This document shows, in pieces, positions 32,406 through 42,267 of a stretch of DNA of 64,000 nt. Position 1 is the first letter of the stretch, and the number at the start of each line of letters is the position of its first letter. The notes below the pieces were generated by a model. That model ran no database searches and had not been told where the DNA came from. It worked only from the letters and a program-made list of their open reading frames with translations. A program made the translations under genes and the position numbers. The DNA is from Tupaia tana (lineage: Eukaryota > Chordata > Mammalia > Scandentia > Tupaiidae): positions 28,380,696 to 28,444,695 of the forward strand of contig JAKSZU010000025.1 of the NCBI GenBank assembly GCA_026018925.1, in the 5' to 3' direction.

Positions 32406-32794
32406 TTTTCCTCTGCAGTCTTGTATGCTTTCTGCTGTGGCCTGAACGGACAAGTTCAAAGATACATAATTTTAGCCAAAATAAGAAACAAAACTGAGAA
32501 AACACAGAGCCTAATGAAACCAAGGAAAAGAAGCTTAGGAATTCCAGAATTTCTTTCACTAAAACCTTGGCCAGTTAAGACTGTTTTGAAAGAACCTAGA
32601 AAGAGTTTCTTGCTGGTTGGCTATATAATCAAGCAATCAAAAAGCTGGAAATGATTCCAAGGGTTTCTCATCATCAAGAAACCACAGAATAAACAGCATC
32701 TCACGACTGCTCTTTTAAGTGGTTCTGATGATACATTGTTTTAAACTTAATAATACCTTATGACTCCATCACACATTGTAGTTTTCAAAATGTA
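32406..32794. other. Single-copy sequence, no gene recognised
   Basis: AT-leaning; a 100-codon frame spans the MER2 end and is not credible as a gene. Confidence 0.4.
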
Positions 32795-32925
32795 CTTGGG
32801 TGATCTAATTTAATCCTCATTGCAGCACAGTGAGGCGGTTATTACCATCACTCCACTGGAGACTCAATTCAGCTCAAATCCCCTGAATATTTATTGAGAA
32901 GCTACTGTGTGCCTCCATCCTGCAG
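32795..32925 (+). mobile_element. MIR/L2 remnant
   Basis: 'taatttaatcctcattgcag' and 'gaggcggttattaccatc' are MIR-like; 'atatttattgagaagctactg' followed by 'tgtgcc' starts an L2/MIR-type 3' segment. Confidence 0.6.
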
Positions 32926-32987
32926 CTGCCAGAGCTTGACTTCCTTCCCACATAAACAGAGACCACCCAAGTCAGAACAAGGAAAGC

Positions 32988-33533
32988 CATTCATCCAGAG
33001 CTTGCTGTAGCAGGGGAGTTGGCCACCATCCATCCAGAGCTTGTTATCACAGGGGAGTCGGCCACCATTCATCCAGAGCTTGCTATCACAGGGGAGTCGG
33101 CCACCATTCATCCAGAGCTTGCTGTAACAGGGGAGTCGGCCACCATTAATCCAGAGCTTGCTATCACAGGAGAGTAAGCCACCATTCATCCAGTGCTTGC
33201 TATCACAGGGGAGTCTGCCACCATTCATCCAGAGCTTGCTATCACAGGGGAGTCAGCCACCATTCATCCAGAACTTGCTATCACAGGGGAGTTGGCCACC
33301 ATCCATCCAGAGCTTGCTATCACAGGGGAGTCGGCCACCATTCATCCAGAGCTTGCTATCACAGGGGAGTTGGCCACCATACATCCAGAGCTTGCTGTAA
33401 CAGGGGAGTCGGCCACCATTAATCCAGAGCTTGCTATCACAAGGGAGTTGGCCACCATGCATCCAGGGCTTGCTGTAACAGGGGAGTCAGCCACCATTCA
33501 TCCAGAGCTTGCTATAACAGGAGAGTTGGCCAC
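32988..33533 (+). repeat. 39-bp minisatellite, 14 copies
   Basis: Unit CATTCATCCAGAGCTTGCTA then TCACAGGGGAGTCGGCCAC, 14 units with no indel from 32,988 to 33,533. Two alternative unit types mix: 'ctatcacagggg' and 'ctgtaacagggg'. Period 39 keeps frames open on both strands (for example the 13-residue repeat HPELAITGESATI). These frames have no independent support. Confidence 0.97.
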
Positions 33534-34007
33534 CATTGCTTGTGTTTGGTAGAACCTGAAGGCAGGCAAGAAAAGAGAAAGCTTTGAAATGGAAAAAAGG
33601 GAGATTTTGGGGCATGCTTTGATTGGAAGTTGTCATGGTGGGTTATCTGGTGTCAGGGCATCACATGGGGATAGTTAGGAAAGCATAGCTGGCTTTCTCT
33701 GATTATCCTAAGTTGGAAGCAGTGACAAAAATGAGGGAAGCTGAAAGTGATTGCTCATGTCCTGGCTATTGTGGGAAACTCACTACAGAAGTTGGGGGTT
33801 GTGTCTTTGACTGCTTGCTTATGGCTGTGGGTCAGAATTCTAAACCTTTACATGGTCTGGCCACTGTTCATTTGTGTGTCCAGTCTTTCAGTAATGAGGG
33901 TGGTGAACACTTAGCAACACAAAGGGGCCAGCTCTGTGGGACCCAGCTCCCAGACCATCACAGTACATGCTAGTCCCTGCCACGTCCTTTACTGCACCAT
34001 TTCTATA
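33534..34007 (+). other. Unclassified segment between minisatellite and L1
   Basis: About 470 bp with AG-rich start, short (about 86-codon) frame and no match I recognise. It sits between the 39-bp array and the 5' break of the L1, so it may belong, with the array, to an unrecognised LTR or other composite element. Confidence 0.3.
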
Positions 34008-35668
34008 CAAAAAAGTGGAAAGACATCCCATGTTCCTGGATTGGAAGAATTAATATAATCAAAATGTCAATTCTACCCAAATTAATCTCCATAGTTAATG
34101 CAATCCCAATGGAATTACCAGAGACATTCTTCATAGATTTAGAAAAAGCAACCATAGAATTTGTCTGTAATCATAACAGGTCCCATAGTGCCAAAGCAAT
34201 ACTGTGCAGGAAGAGTGGAGTAAGAGGCATCTCACTCCCTGGCCCCAAAATATATTATAAAGCTGTGATAATAAAAACAGCATAATACTAGCACAAAAAT
34301 AGGCTTGTGTACCAAAGGAACAGAATAGAGACCCCAGAAAGAAATTCCAAAACATACTGTCAACTGATTTTTGACAAAGGGCATTGGTCAATCCATTGGG
34401 GAAAAGAAAATCTCTTTGGCAAATGGTGCTGGAAAAACTTGTAATCCACCTGCAGAAAGAAGAAACTGACCCCTATCTCTCAATCACTATCAACTCAAAA
34501 TAGATCAAAGATCTAAACCTAAGACCTAAACTATAAAACTACTGGTAGATAACACAGGGGAAACTCTTAGAGACATAGGAGTAGGCAAAGACTTCTTTAA
34601 AAAGACCCCCAAAGCACAGGCAATAATCCCCAAAATAGACAAGTGAGATCACAACAGATTAGAAAGTTTCTGCACAGCAGAGGAAACAGTAATTAGAGTG
34701 AACTGACAACCGTTGGAATAGGAGAACATATTTACAAATTGTGCCTCAGTTAAGGAATTGATAATCAGAATATACAGGGAACTATAGCAGCTTACCAGAG
34801 AGAAAAAAATGATCTAAGGAAACATGAACAGCCAAAAAGCCTATGAAAAAAATGTTCAACAGCCCTTATCATAATGGAGATGCAAATCAAAACCACAATG
34901 AGATACCACTTAATGTCAGTCAGCATGACTAAGATTGAAAACAATAACAGCAGCAAAAATTGATAACTGCTGGCATGGCTGCAAAGTTAAAGAAACTCTC
35001 TCACCTTGCTGGTGGAAATGTAAATTAGCACAGACAGTATGGGGTTCCTAAAAGACCTACAAATAGAACTACCATACGATCCAGCAGTTCCACTCCTGGG
35101 ACCCAAAGGACAGGAATGCATTCAGTCAGAAAAACACTTGCACATTCATGTTTATTGTGGCACTGGTCACAATGCTAAGACAGGGAACCAACCCAAACGT
35201 CCATGAACAGATGAATGGATTGAAAAAGTGTGGCACATACACTGCGGACTCCTATTCAAGCACAAGAAAAAACAAGACCCTAGCATTTGATAGAAAGTGA
35301 ACAAATTTGGAGGATTCAATGACAAGTGAAGCAAGCCAGACTATGAAAGAAGCACTATATGTCCCCACTCAGTACATACTGAATGTCTGCACCCTGCGCA
35401 AAAACGGCAAGACTGGAAGCAGTGAAGGCATGGAGAGCACTGTGGATGCCACAGACAGGGTGGGGGGAGGGTGGGAAATGGGGGAGGGCCTCGAGGGGGG
35501 GAAGGAAGAGGCAAAACATTTAAGGGGCACAAAAATGGGAAATTAGTGTTGATGATAATATGTGTGGTAATATCTTTGGTTGAACCGATATACAGGATGG
35601 GAAAATTCATTTGGTATGCTGTAATGATACATAGTGATTGAAAATAAATAAATAAATAAATAAATAGC
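34008..35668 (+). mobile_element. LINE-1, 5'-truncated, sense
   Basis: Starts in the ORF2 C-terminal region ('aagacatcccatgttcctgg', 'attggaagaattaatataatc') and runs through the 3' UTR to an (AAAT)n tail at 35,641-35,668. The frame at 34,064-34,285 gives the typical end of L1 ORF2p ([24 protein letters not shown]); downstream it is broken by stops. The 3' UTR has a G-rich tract (35,455-35,510) and ends near 'ttcatttggtatgctg'. It lacks endonuclease and reverse-transcriptase domains, so it is inactive. Confidence 0.95.
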
Positions 35669-35949
35669 CAAGGCCAAGAGTCCTAGCCACTAACTCTGTC
35701 ACAATTAGCAGTGCGGTCCCAGAGGACTCGCTTTGAACCCTCCCTCCCAGCTTACACTGAGTTTGCAGGCTTCAGGAGCACAGGAAAGGCTTTTTGTGAT
35801 GGAGGACTTTCTCTTGAAGTATAACCCTTTGGAAAGCATCTATGGCACTTTCCAGCCATGCTTTTCACCATTCCGATTGCTGGTCCTCCCCATGTGTCAC
35901 CCTGGCTCCCTCCAGCTTAGTACAAAAGGTTTTCAAAAAGTTTGTGGGA

Positions 35950-36085
35950 GGGGCCGGCAGGTGGCATGGTGGTTAAGGCTCTGGATCCCCACAAGACTGA
36001 CCAAAGTGTGAGTCCTGGACCTGGTGACTTGCTTTCTCACTCTCCCTCTCGCTCTGTGTCTCTCTCTGTGTCTCTCTTTCTGGTC
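35950..36085 (+). mobile_element. SINE family A, short form (inserted in MITE)
   Basis: Head 'gggccggcaggtggcatgg', 'tggttaaggctctgg', B-box-like 'gtgtgagtcctgg', then directly a CT-rich run and 'tctggtcaaaac'. Same layout as 20,108-20,275. Its A-rich tail hosts the next SINE; the remaining tail resumes at 36,345. Confidence 0.9.
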
Positions 36086-36098
36086 AAAACAAAGAAGA

Positions 36099-36344
36099 GT
36101 CGCTGGACTCCCACGTAGTCGACCGCGGTTCGCGTCTCGGACCCGGTGGCTTACAACTCACGCCGGGCGCGTGTGCGTGCGTGCCCAAGATCCCAAGAGG
36201 AGAATGGAGGAGAAGGGACTGTGGCGTGACCATCCCCCCTGGGGGGTGATTTCTCGCTTTCTGTCTCTATGTCTCTCTCTGTCTATCTGGCGAGCGCACG
36301 CGCCCTATAGCGAAAAACCTCTCCAAAAAAAAAAAAAAAAAAAA
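36099..36344 (+). mobile_element. SINE family A, 5'-truncated (inserted in the SINE tail)
   Basis: Begins inside the head ('gtcgctggactcccacgtag'), lacking the A box, then full body ('cgaccgcggttcgcgtc', 'gagaatggaggagaaggg', hairpin 'catcccccctggggggtg', 'gcgagcgcacgcgcccta') and a long poly(A). Flanked by the 13-bp duplication AAAACAAAGAAGA (36,086-36,098 and 36,345-36,357). The duplication shows a second, later insertion and not a dimer. Confidence 0.92.
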
Positions 36345-36505
36345 AAAACAAAGAAGAAATAAAATTAAATAAATAATTTTTTTAAAGTTTGTGGGAAAAT
36401 TAAGTTAAAGCACAAATTTATTTGGGTGCAAAATGTTTTTGAAATTCATGCGTAGTTTTTTCATAATACATGTTTTTTATGAGGTTTTTGAAGATACTCC
36501 CACAT

Positions 36506-38198
36506 AGAATCAACACATTCCCACTGAGGTTTATTCACCTCAGTGCTAGTTTTGTCTTCAAAATCACCCTGTTTTTTAAAACCCAGCCTTATTGTACATC
36601 CCTGACTGTGTCCACCCAATACAAATTGAAATGCGTATTTGGAAATGCTCCATGTATTTGACCTTTGTGGATAGCACCCCCGATCCTTTGATCCAGGAAA
36701 CCAAGTGATTAAAATTTATTAAATAACCACCAAATCTTCACTGCATAATGGGACTGATTATATGAGTGAGCAATTTCACTTGAGGCAGAGAAGAATTTTA
36801 TTGCATGTCATTTACATTTTTTAAATTCAGCACTTTGAGGACTGCTATTCACAGCTGAAAAATTGTTATTTGTCTGCACACGGTAAATGCTCAATGTATG
36901 TTTGTGAAGAAGTGAATTGGACAAATGACTCATTGAATAAAAATTCTTATCTTTAAATGCTAATGACCACACTCACTGAAGGGGGACATACAGTCCAAAA
37001 AACTTAAGTAGAAGAATGGCATGGTCACATTGGTTAAAAAAGAAGATGCCAATCTTATTTAACCTTTATTAACTTCCAAGAAGCAATATGCCATAATCTA
37101 CAATCTATAATTCACTAAATAGGTCAAAAGAGCCATTCAGACTTAGCTCATCAGAAAACTCCAATTGTTCTAAACTCAGCATAGGAAGTGGGAAAACCAC
37201 ACTTGTGTTAGCCTGTGAATCGCCCACACAGGCAGAATGTGCATTTATGAGGCGAGCTGTTCTGGTCAAGTGTTCTGTTTCATCTCTCGGTATAGACGGT
37301 GCTCTGGTTAGTTATTCACTTTATTGACCTTTGTAACTTACAAATACCTCTCTTACTACATGCACGCCCTCTCCATCTCCCAAATTTGCTCATTCACTGA
37401 GTAAATACAGAAGCGAGGGCCCGAGGGAGTGTCCAGCAATGTGTGGCTCTGATCTGATCTTCCAAGCATCTGCCGTTTAAGACAACTGTGGTCCTCTGCC
37501 GGAGAGCAGCCTCTCTACCTGGAGGGGCGAGGTGCGGGCCAGCACTCATGTGTCTACAAGACCCAGTTGGTACACACATGGCTCTTTGGGATCACATCTT
37601 GAGAACCATTGACCAGGGAAGTTCTGAAAACTCTTGAAAGTAGCAGATAAGGCAGGTGAGCAGGGCGAGATCCCTGTGCAGAGTAACCACAGCCCTCACT
37701 CATCTCTCAGGGAAAGACTCACACAACACTCCACCTTCCAATAACTGTTCCTGCAAGCTCAAAAATACTACTGTCACCGAAAATTTTAATACTTAAAAAA
37801 AATCTTAATTGGAATAGAATTTGAATCAGGACTCTAAAAATTGTCTTATATTTGGGTATTTAGCTTTCATTCATAAGTGACTTGCCAAATCTACTAAATA
37901 TGCTTTTGCTAGTCTTTGACAAAATTAGACACATCTATGAGAATATGTCTTAATGCAATCAAAAGTGCCATTGTTCTTTAAAAAATCCTATAAATACACA
38001 CCCAGGTTTTCGTAAATGTTTAATCTGCTCAATTAACTAATAGTGATTCAATAAAAATACATGACTGGCTTCTCTGTAAATATTTCAAACAATATAGACA
38101 CAGGGAGTCCTCCCGGAGTTCCCATGCCCAACCCTGCTTGGCAAAAGTATTCAGTTTGACGTGGATCTTTTGGGGGCTTCTTTTTTTTTTTTTTTTTC
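36506..38198. other. Single-copy AT-leaning sequence, no gene recognised
   Basis: No secure repeat or reading frame. Mixed A/T-rich text with ordinary composition. Confidence 0.4.
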
Positions 38199-38211
38199 CC
38201 TACTCAATTTC

Positions 38212-38217
38212 TTTATT

Positions 38218-38257
<40 letters not shown>

Positions 38258-38507
38258 AGAGAGAGAGAGAGTTTTTTTTGCTATAGGGCACATGTGCTCG
38301 CTGGAGAGACGGAGAGACAGAAAGTGAGAAATCACCCCCCGGAGGGATGGCCATGCCACACTCCCTTCTCCTCCATTCTCTCAGGATCTTGGGCACGCAC
38401 GCACATGCGCCCTGTGTGAGTTTTAACCTGCCAGGTCCAGGACTTGAATTGCAGTTGACTACGTGGGAGTCCAGCGACATAACCATTATGCCATCTGCTT
38501 GTCCCTT
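38212..38507 (-). mobile_element. SINE family A, full length, minus strand, with target-site duplication
   Basis: Long T-run (complement of poly(A)), 'gctatagggcacatgtgctc', GA-rich block, 'gaaatcaccccccggaggg', 'cgcacgcacatgcgccctg', 'agttgactacgtgggagtcc', and 'cataaccattatgccatctg' (complement of the head). Flanked by the direct repeat CCTACTCAATTTC (38,199-38,211 and 38,508-38,520). Recent insertion. Confidence 0.95.
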
Positions 38508-38729
38508 CCTACTCAATTTCACATTGTCTACACACAGACATTTGTAATTTGCTTTTATTTCTGACCAAAACACTGTTGAGGTGTGTGCACTGTGGGGCAC
38601 TTGGCTCTCGTCCCGTAACGCGCCCTGGGGCTCCAAGCCCTCGCGTGCAGATCCACTTCACGCTCTGATGCCTGCGCGATGTGCCCAGCTTGGAACGCCA
38701 CGTCATTCATCGCCACTTCCTCCTTCCTA

Positions 38730-38862
38730 ACAGATGTTTAGGCTGTTCTAACCTTCCGCTATTGCTAACAATGCTGTTATGAACACTCTTGCGTACGCCT
38801 TCTTTTGAACAAAATTCAAACATGGACCTTTTCATGCTTTCACCAGGTCTCAAAAGAACACA
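38730..38862 (-). mobile_element. LINE-1 fragment, antisense
   Basis: 'tttaggctgttctaaccttc', 'cgctattgctaacaatgctg' and 'ttatgaacactcttgcg' match antisense L1 text just 3' of ORF2. Confidence 0.75.
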
Positions 38863-38869
38863 CATGAAG

Positions 38870-39052
38870 TGTCTGGGCCAACGGTGGCACAGAAGTGACG
38901 CACCTGGACTCGTGGGAAAGACCCCCAGTCTTCATCCTGGGATCTCTCTGTGCATGCCGCTCACCTGGTCTGGGCTGGCAGAGACGGGTGGGATACAACA
39001 TGAAGAACTTGTCTCTCTGTCTCTCCCACTTTCATTGAAGAAATAACTTTTT
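38870..39052 (+). mobile_element. tRNA-derived SINE, family B
   Basis: 'ccaacggtggcacagaag', 'acctggactcgtgggaaagac', (CT)n and tail 'cattgaagaaataac'. Co-linear with other family B copies and inserted in antisense L1. Confidence 0.6.
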
Positions 39053-39059
39053 TTAAAAA

Positions 39060-39380
39060 TGTATACTTAAAAGTTGCATTGCCAAACAGCCCTTTCGAAA
39101 GGCTGTATTGATTTGCACTCTCAAAAGTAGTGTTTAAATTCGTCCCTTCCCTTACACCCTCACCCACGCTGGGTCTTATCAGACTTTCCACATTTTGCAA
39201 TATGGTAAATGCTCAAATGCAGCTTTTCAATCTGCTTATACTGAGTCACCAATTTGCACTCTCAAAAGCAGTGTTTAAATTCATCTTTTTCACACACCCT
39301 CACACACAATGGATATTATTGCACTTTCCAAATTTTGCAGTATGGTAAATGTCCAAATCCAGCTTTTCAATGTGCTTATA
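39060..39380 (-). mobile_element. LINE-1 fragment, antisense, with internal tandem duplication
   Basis: 'ccaaacagccctttcgaaagg' and the following text fit an antisense L1 3' region. A segment starting 'atttgcactctcaaaag' and ending 'agcttttcaatctgcttat' occurs twice (39,111-39,240 and 39,252-39,380), period about 141 bp, clearly diverged between copies. Confidence 0.6.
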
Positions 39381-39393
39381 AAAAGTGCTTCAG

Positions 39394-39660
39394 GCACCAG
39401 CAGTTAGCATAATGGCTATATCACTGGACTCCCATGTAGTCAACCACAGTTCGACTGGACCCAGTGGTGTCCATCCTGGACCCAGTGGCTTAAACTCACA
39501 TCAGGTGCATTTGCGTGTGGCCCAAGATCCCGAGAGGAGAATGGAGAAGAGATTGCAGCATGGCCATCCCCCCGGGGGGTGATTTCTCGCTTTCTGTCTC
39601 TCTGTCTCTCTCTGTCTTTCTGATGAGCGCACGCGCCCTATAGCAAAAATCTCTCCAAAA
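39394..39660 (+). mobile_element. SINE family A, with target-site duplication
   Basis: 'gcaccagcagttagcataat', 'ctggactcccatgtagtc', a partly duplicated 'ggacccagtgg' stretch, 'gagaggagaatggagaag', hairpin 'catccccccggggggtg', 'gagcgcacgcgccctatag' and short poly(A). Flanks: AAAAGTGCTTCAG (39,381-39,393) and AAAAGTATGCTTCAG (39,660-39,674). Confidence 0.93.
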
Positions 39661-39674
39661 AAAGTATGCTTCAG

Positions 39675-39944
39675 AGCTAGGTGATGGCATGGTGGTTAAG
39701 AAAACTGGATCCCACATGGCTGACTGCACAGTTCTGACCCAGTGGTTTGAAAAACACTCTGCACATGTGAGTGTGTGCCCCGAATCCCAAGAGAATAGAG
39801 GAGAAGGGATTTCAGCATGGTCATTCCCCCCAAGGGGTGCTTCCTCTCTCCCTCTCTCTCTCTCTACCACTCTGCCTCTCTCCCACTCTGCCTCTCTCCT
39901 CTCTCCCTCATCTCTCTCTAGCAAAAACTAAAATAATAAAAGAT
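39675..39944 (+). mobile_element. SINE family A (older), adjacent to previous
   Basis: 'agctaggtgatggcatgg', 'tggttaagaaaactgg', 'gagaatagaggagaaggg', hairpin-like 'cattccccccaaggggtg', then an expanded CT-rich run and 'tagcaaaaactaaaataat'. The right flank AAGTATTCTTCGA (39,945-39,957) resembles the left flank AAGTATGCTTCAG. Confidence 0.88.
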
Positions 39945-40229
39945 AAGTATTCTTCGATCCCAGTGCATCTTCTGAACTGTATTTTCTAAAACCCTATCTG
40001 CTATAGCATACAAACTTCTCCTTCACACAAATTCATCTTATTTTCCATTTTCTCCCTACTGAAATTCTCCTGAGTGAGAAAGATGCCAGTCTTCTCAGAG
40101 TTTATCCAATATCAAAAAAAGACCCTGAACTCAAAAAAGAAAATTTATCAAAATATTAATAAAATTTATTTCTGGTAACAGGTAATTTTTTTCTTATTTA
40201 TTATCCTTGCTGCTTTTTCCAAATGTCCT

Positions 40230-40400
40230 CCAATAGCTAATGTTTGTAAAGTGCTTAGTAATGTCCAGGCACGGTTCTACGTGCTTTCCAGTCTTCTAGA
40301 CAAGCACACGAGTAAGTCCTGCCATCATCCGGGCCACACACGAGGCTCCGAGCAGGGGTTCCTCCTTCCCGATCCCGCAAGTGCGAGGGATTTGTTTTCA
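40230..40400 (+). mobile_element. MIR SINE, diverged
   Basis: 'aatagctaatgtttgtaaag', 'tgcttagtaatgtccaggc', 'acggttctacgtgctttcc' follow the MIR 3'-to-centre order (cattta..gagtgcttactatgtgccaggcactgttctaagtgctttac). Confidence 0.6.
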
Positions 40401-40737
40401 AGAGCAGGCTGACTGACTCCACTGGATCATACCACCAGCTACGAACATATTCTACTGCTAGAATGCGATGAAATAAAATGTAGATATGAATTAAAAACGA
40501 CATCGTGTAACTAACCAGAGACAACAGCATTATGACCTGCTATGGGCTTACTCCTCCTTTGTAATCTTTCCTGTTTCAAAGATAAGCTTACCTTCCCGGT
40601 CACACCTCACCTTCTCCCAGCCTCACCCCTACCCCAAGAGTTAAAGACACAAGCATCAACAAACTCGGATTTATGGTCTTTTCATCTCTCATAGTCATCT
40701 GTAGCAGCCTGTCTCTGTCTCCCGTGAAGACACCCCG

Positions 40738-41346
40738 TTTGTGACATGCACACTGCGGCGTAATTGTGGGCTCCTCCGGGAGACGGGCTCGCCCAGTTCC
40801 TGCTTACTTCCTGAATCTCCTTGGTTGACGGTTCTCCCTGATATCAGCTGGACTCACGGCAACGCCCAGCACTCACGCAGTTGGGTGAGGCACACGCTCC
40901 CTGGCGGCGGCGGCAGCGACGGATCGCTGTCTAAGAGCGTCGGCAGATTGCGGCACCATCTGTCAGCCCTGCTCTGGAGACAGGAACTGGCAGCTCGTTA
41001 TTTAGGGCCGCGAGCACGCATCTGGAACACGCGTGTGTGTAGATGTCGCGGGGACCCGGGCGTTTCAGCTATGTGTTACCCCACACTTGCAGACATGATC
41101 CTATCCGCAGCTTCTCTGACACAAACGCACGCTCCACGCCGATCACAAGAATTCCGGCCACCCTTGGTGCACGGCTCACTTCAGGGCTTTAGCTTTGCAG
41201 AGGTACACACCAACCCACTCTGCAAAGACAACTCTGTGGGTTTTAAATCTAGTTTTGAAAGAACCATACTCTTCGTTTGCTCCAGGCCAGCAGGAAATTT
41301 AAGACAGATTATTAATAAAACATTGGTGCCCATCGAGCCCCACTAA
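40738..41346 (+). other. CpG-bearing single-copy block with a 201-codon frame
   Basis: Repeat-free stretch with many CpG (for example 'tggcggcggcggcagcgacgg' type text near 40,900 and 'ccgcgagcacgcatctgg' near 41,006) in a region that is otherwise CpG-poor. One frame (40,741-41,346) is open for 201 codons, but I recognise no domain, signal peptide or splice structure. More likely a conserved regulatory element or an undermethylated patch than a gene. Confidence 0.3.
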
Positions 41347-41595
41347 ATGATAACCTCTTCATTCATTTTTCCACCTAGAGAGAGTCAACGACTGGAATGG
41401 ATCAGCTAAACTTGCCGGAACCGTCCTCTGCGAAGCACAGCTCACTGAGCTCGTCGTACCTCTGCCAAGGTGTCCCTGCACGCAGCGGCTGTGTGCGCAG
41501 CCTCCACAGTTGGTGTGCAGCTTTCAGAGAAGCATAGCTCATTTCCTGGCACGTCGAGCCCTGCATCTGAATGTCACCCAAACTGAAACAGACTT
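41347..41595. other. Single-copy sequence
   Basis: Nothing recognised. Confidence 0.4.
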
Positions 41596-41842
41596 GGGCC
41601 GGCCTGTGGCAGGGTGGTTAAGGCAGCTGGATCCCCATGGCTGACTGTGTGGTTTGAGTCCTGGCCCAGCGGCTTGAGAACCCACCAGCTGTGTACATGT
41701 ATGCCCAAAATCCTGAAAGAAGGAGAATAGAGGAGACGGGCTGGGACGGGACTGCTCCCCACGGGGGTGCTTTCTCGCTCTCCCTCTCTGTGTCTTACTC
41801 TCCTTAGTGAACACATGCACCTGCTGGCAAAGTTTTAAAAAG
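41596..41842 (+). mobile_element. SINE family A
   Basis: A box 'tggcagggtgg', 'ttaaggcagctggatccc', B box 'ggtttgagtcc', 'gtacatgtatgcccaaaatc', 'ggagaatagaggagacggg', 'ccccacgggggtgctttctc' and short A tail. Confidence 0.9.
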
Positions 41843-41949
41843 AGATTTGGGGTGATTTCATAGTAGTTCAAAAATAAAATAAAATGAAACAGAAGTGGAC
41901 TTGTGAGAATTTTGTTTAAAACAGAGCTTTTCAAAATACTACTGACTTT

Positions 41950-42265
41950 CTCATTCATTCACCAGGAGTGTGTCAAAAGCCGGCCCCGTGTCCCACGACT
42001 GCAGGCACCATGGCCACAACAGTGAGCAAGACTCAGTCCCTTCCCACGTGGAGTACGTATTTTACTGGGGAGGGATGGACAGAAACATTATCAAATAAGT
42101 CAGTAGTAAGTAATTAAGTGACATAGAGCAAGAACGGCTGTGAGATGTATCTGTAGGATAACTGGGGCGACCATCAGTAGAGTGGTCATGACGGGACATT
42201 ATGAGGAAGGTAGGGTCTGAGCTGGTTATTAATCCGATTCAGAAAGTTTGGGGTAGCATCGAAAC
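41950..42265 (+). mobile_element. LINE-2 3' end
   Basis: 'attcattcaccaggagtgtg', 'caacagtgagcaagactcag', 'tcccttcccacgtggagta' and 'gaggaaggtagggtctgagc' follow the L2 3' consensus order. Confidence 0.75.
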
Positions 42266-42267
42266 TT

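Larger units (their letters stand above)
35918..36505. mobile_element. Tc1/mariner-like MITE, copy 2, interrupted by SINEs
   Basis: The left end (35,918-35,949, 'ttttcaaaaagtttgtggg') and right part (36,384-36,505, ending 'gaggtttttgaagatactcc') form inverted termini. The middle matches the MITE at 16,466 ('tttatttgggtgcaaaatg', 'catgcgtagttttttcataa'). It is split by a SINE block flanked by the 13-bp duplication AAAGTTTGTGGGA (35,937-35,949 and 36,384-36,396). Confidence 0.7.

Noticed and set aside
32902..33552. 13-residue repeat 'proteins' on both strands
   Set aside because: They are read-through of the 39-bp minisatellite; both strands are equally open.
33534..34007. 5' UTR or promoter of the downstream L1
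   Set aside because: The L1 begins within the ORF2 C-terminal region at 34,008 (5'-truncated), so the preceding DNA is not its own 5' UTR.
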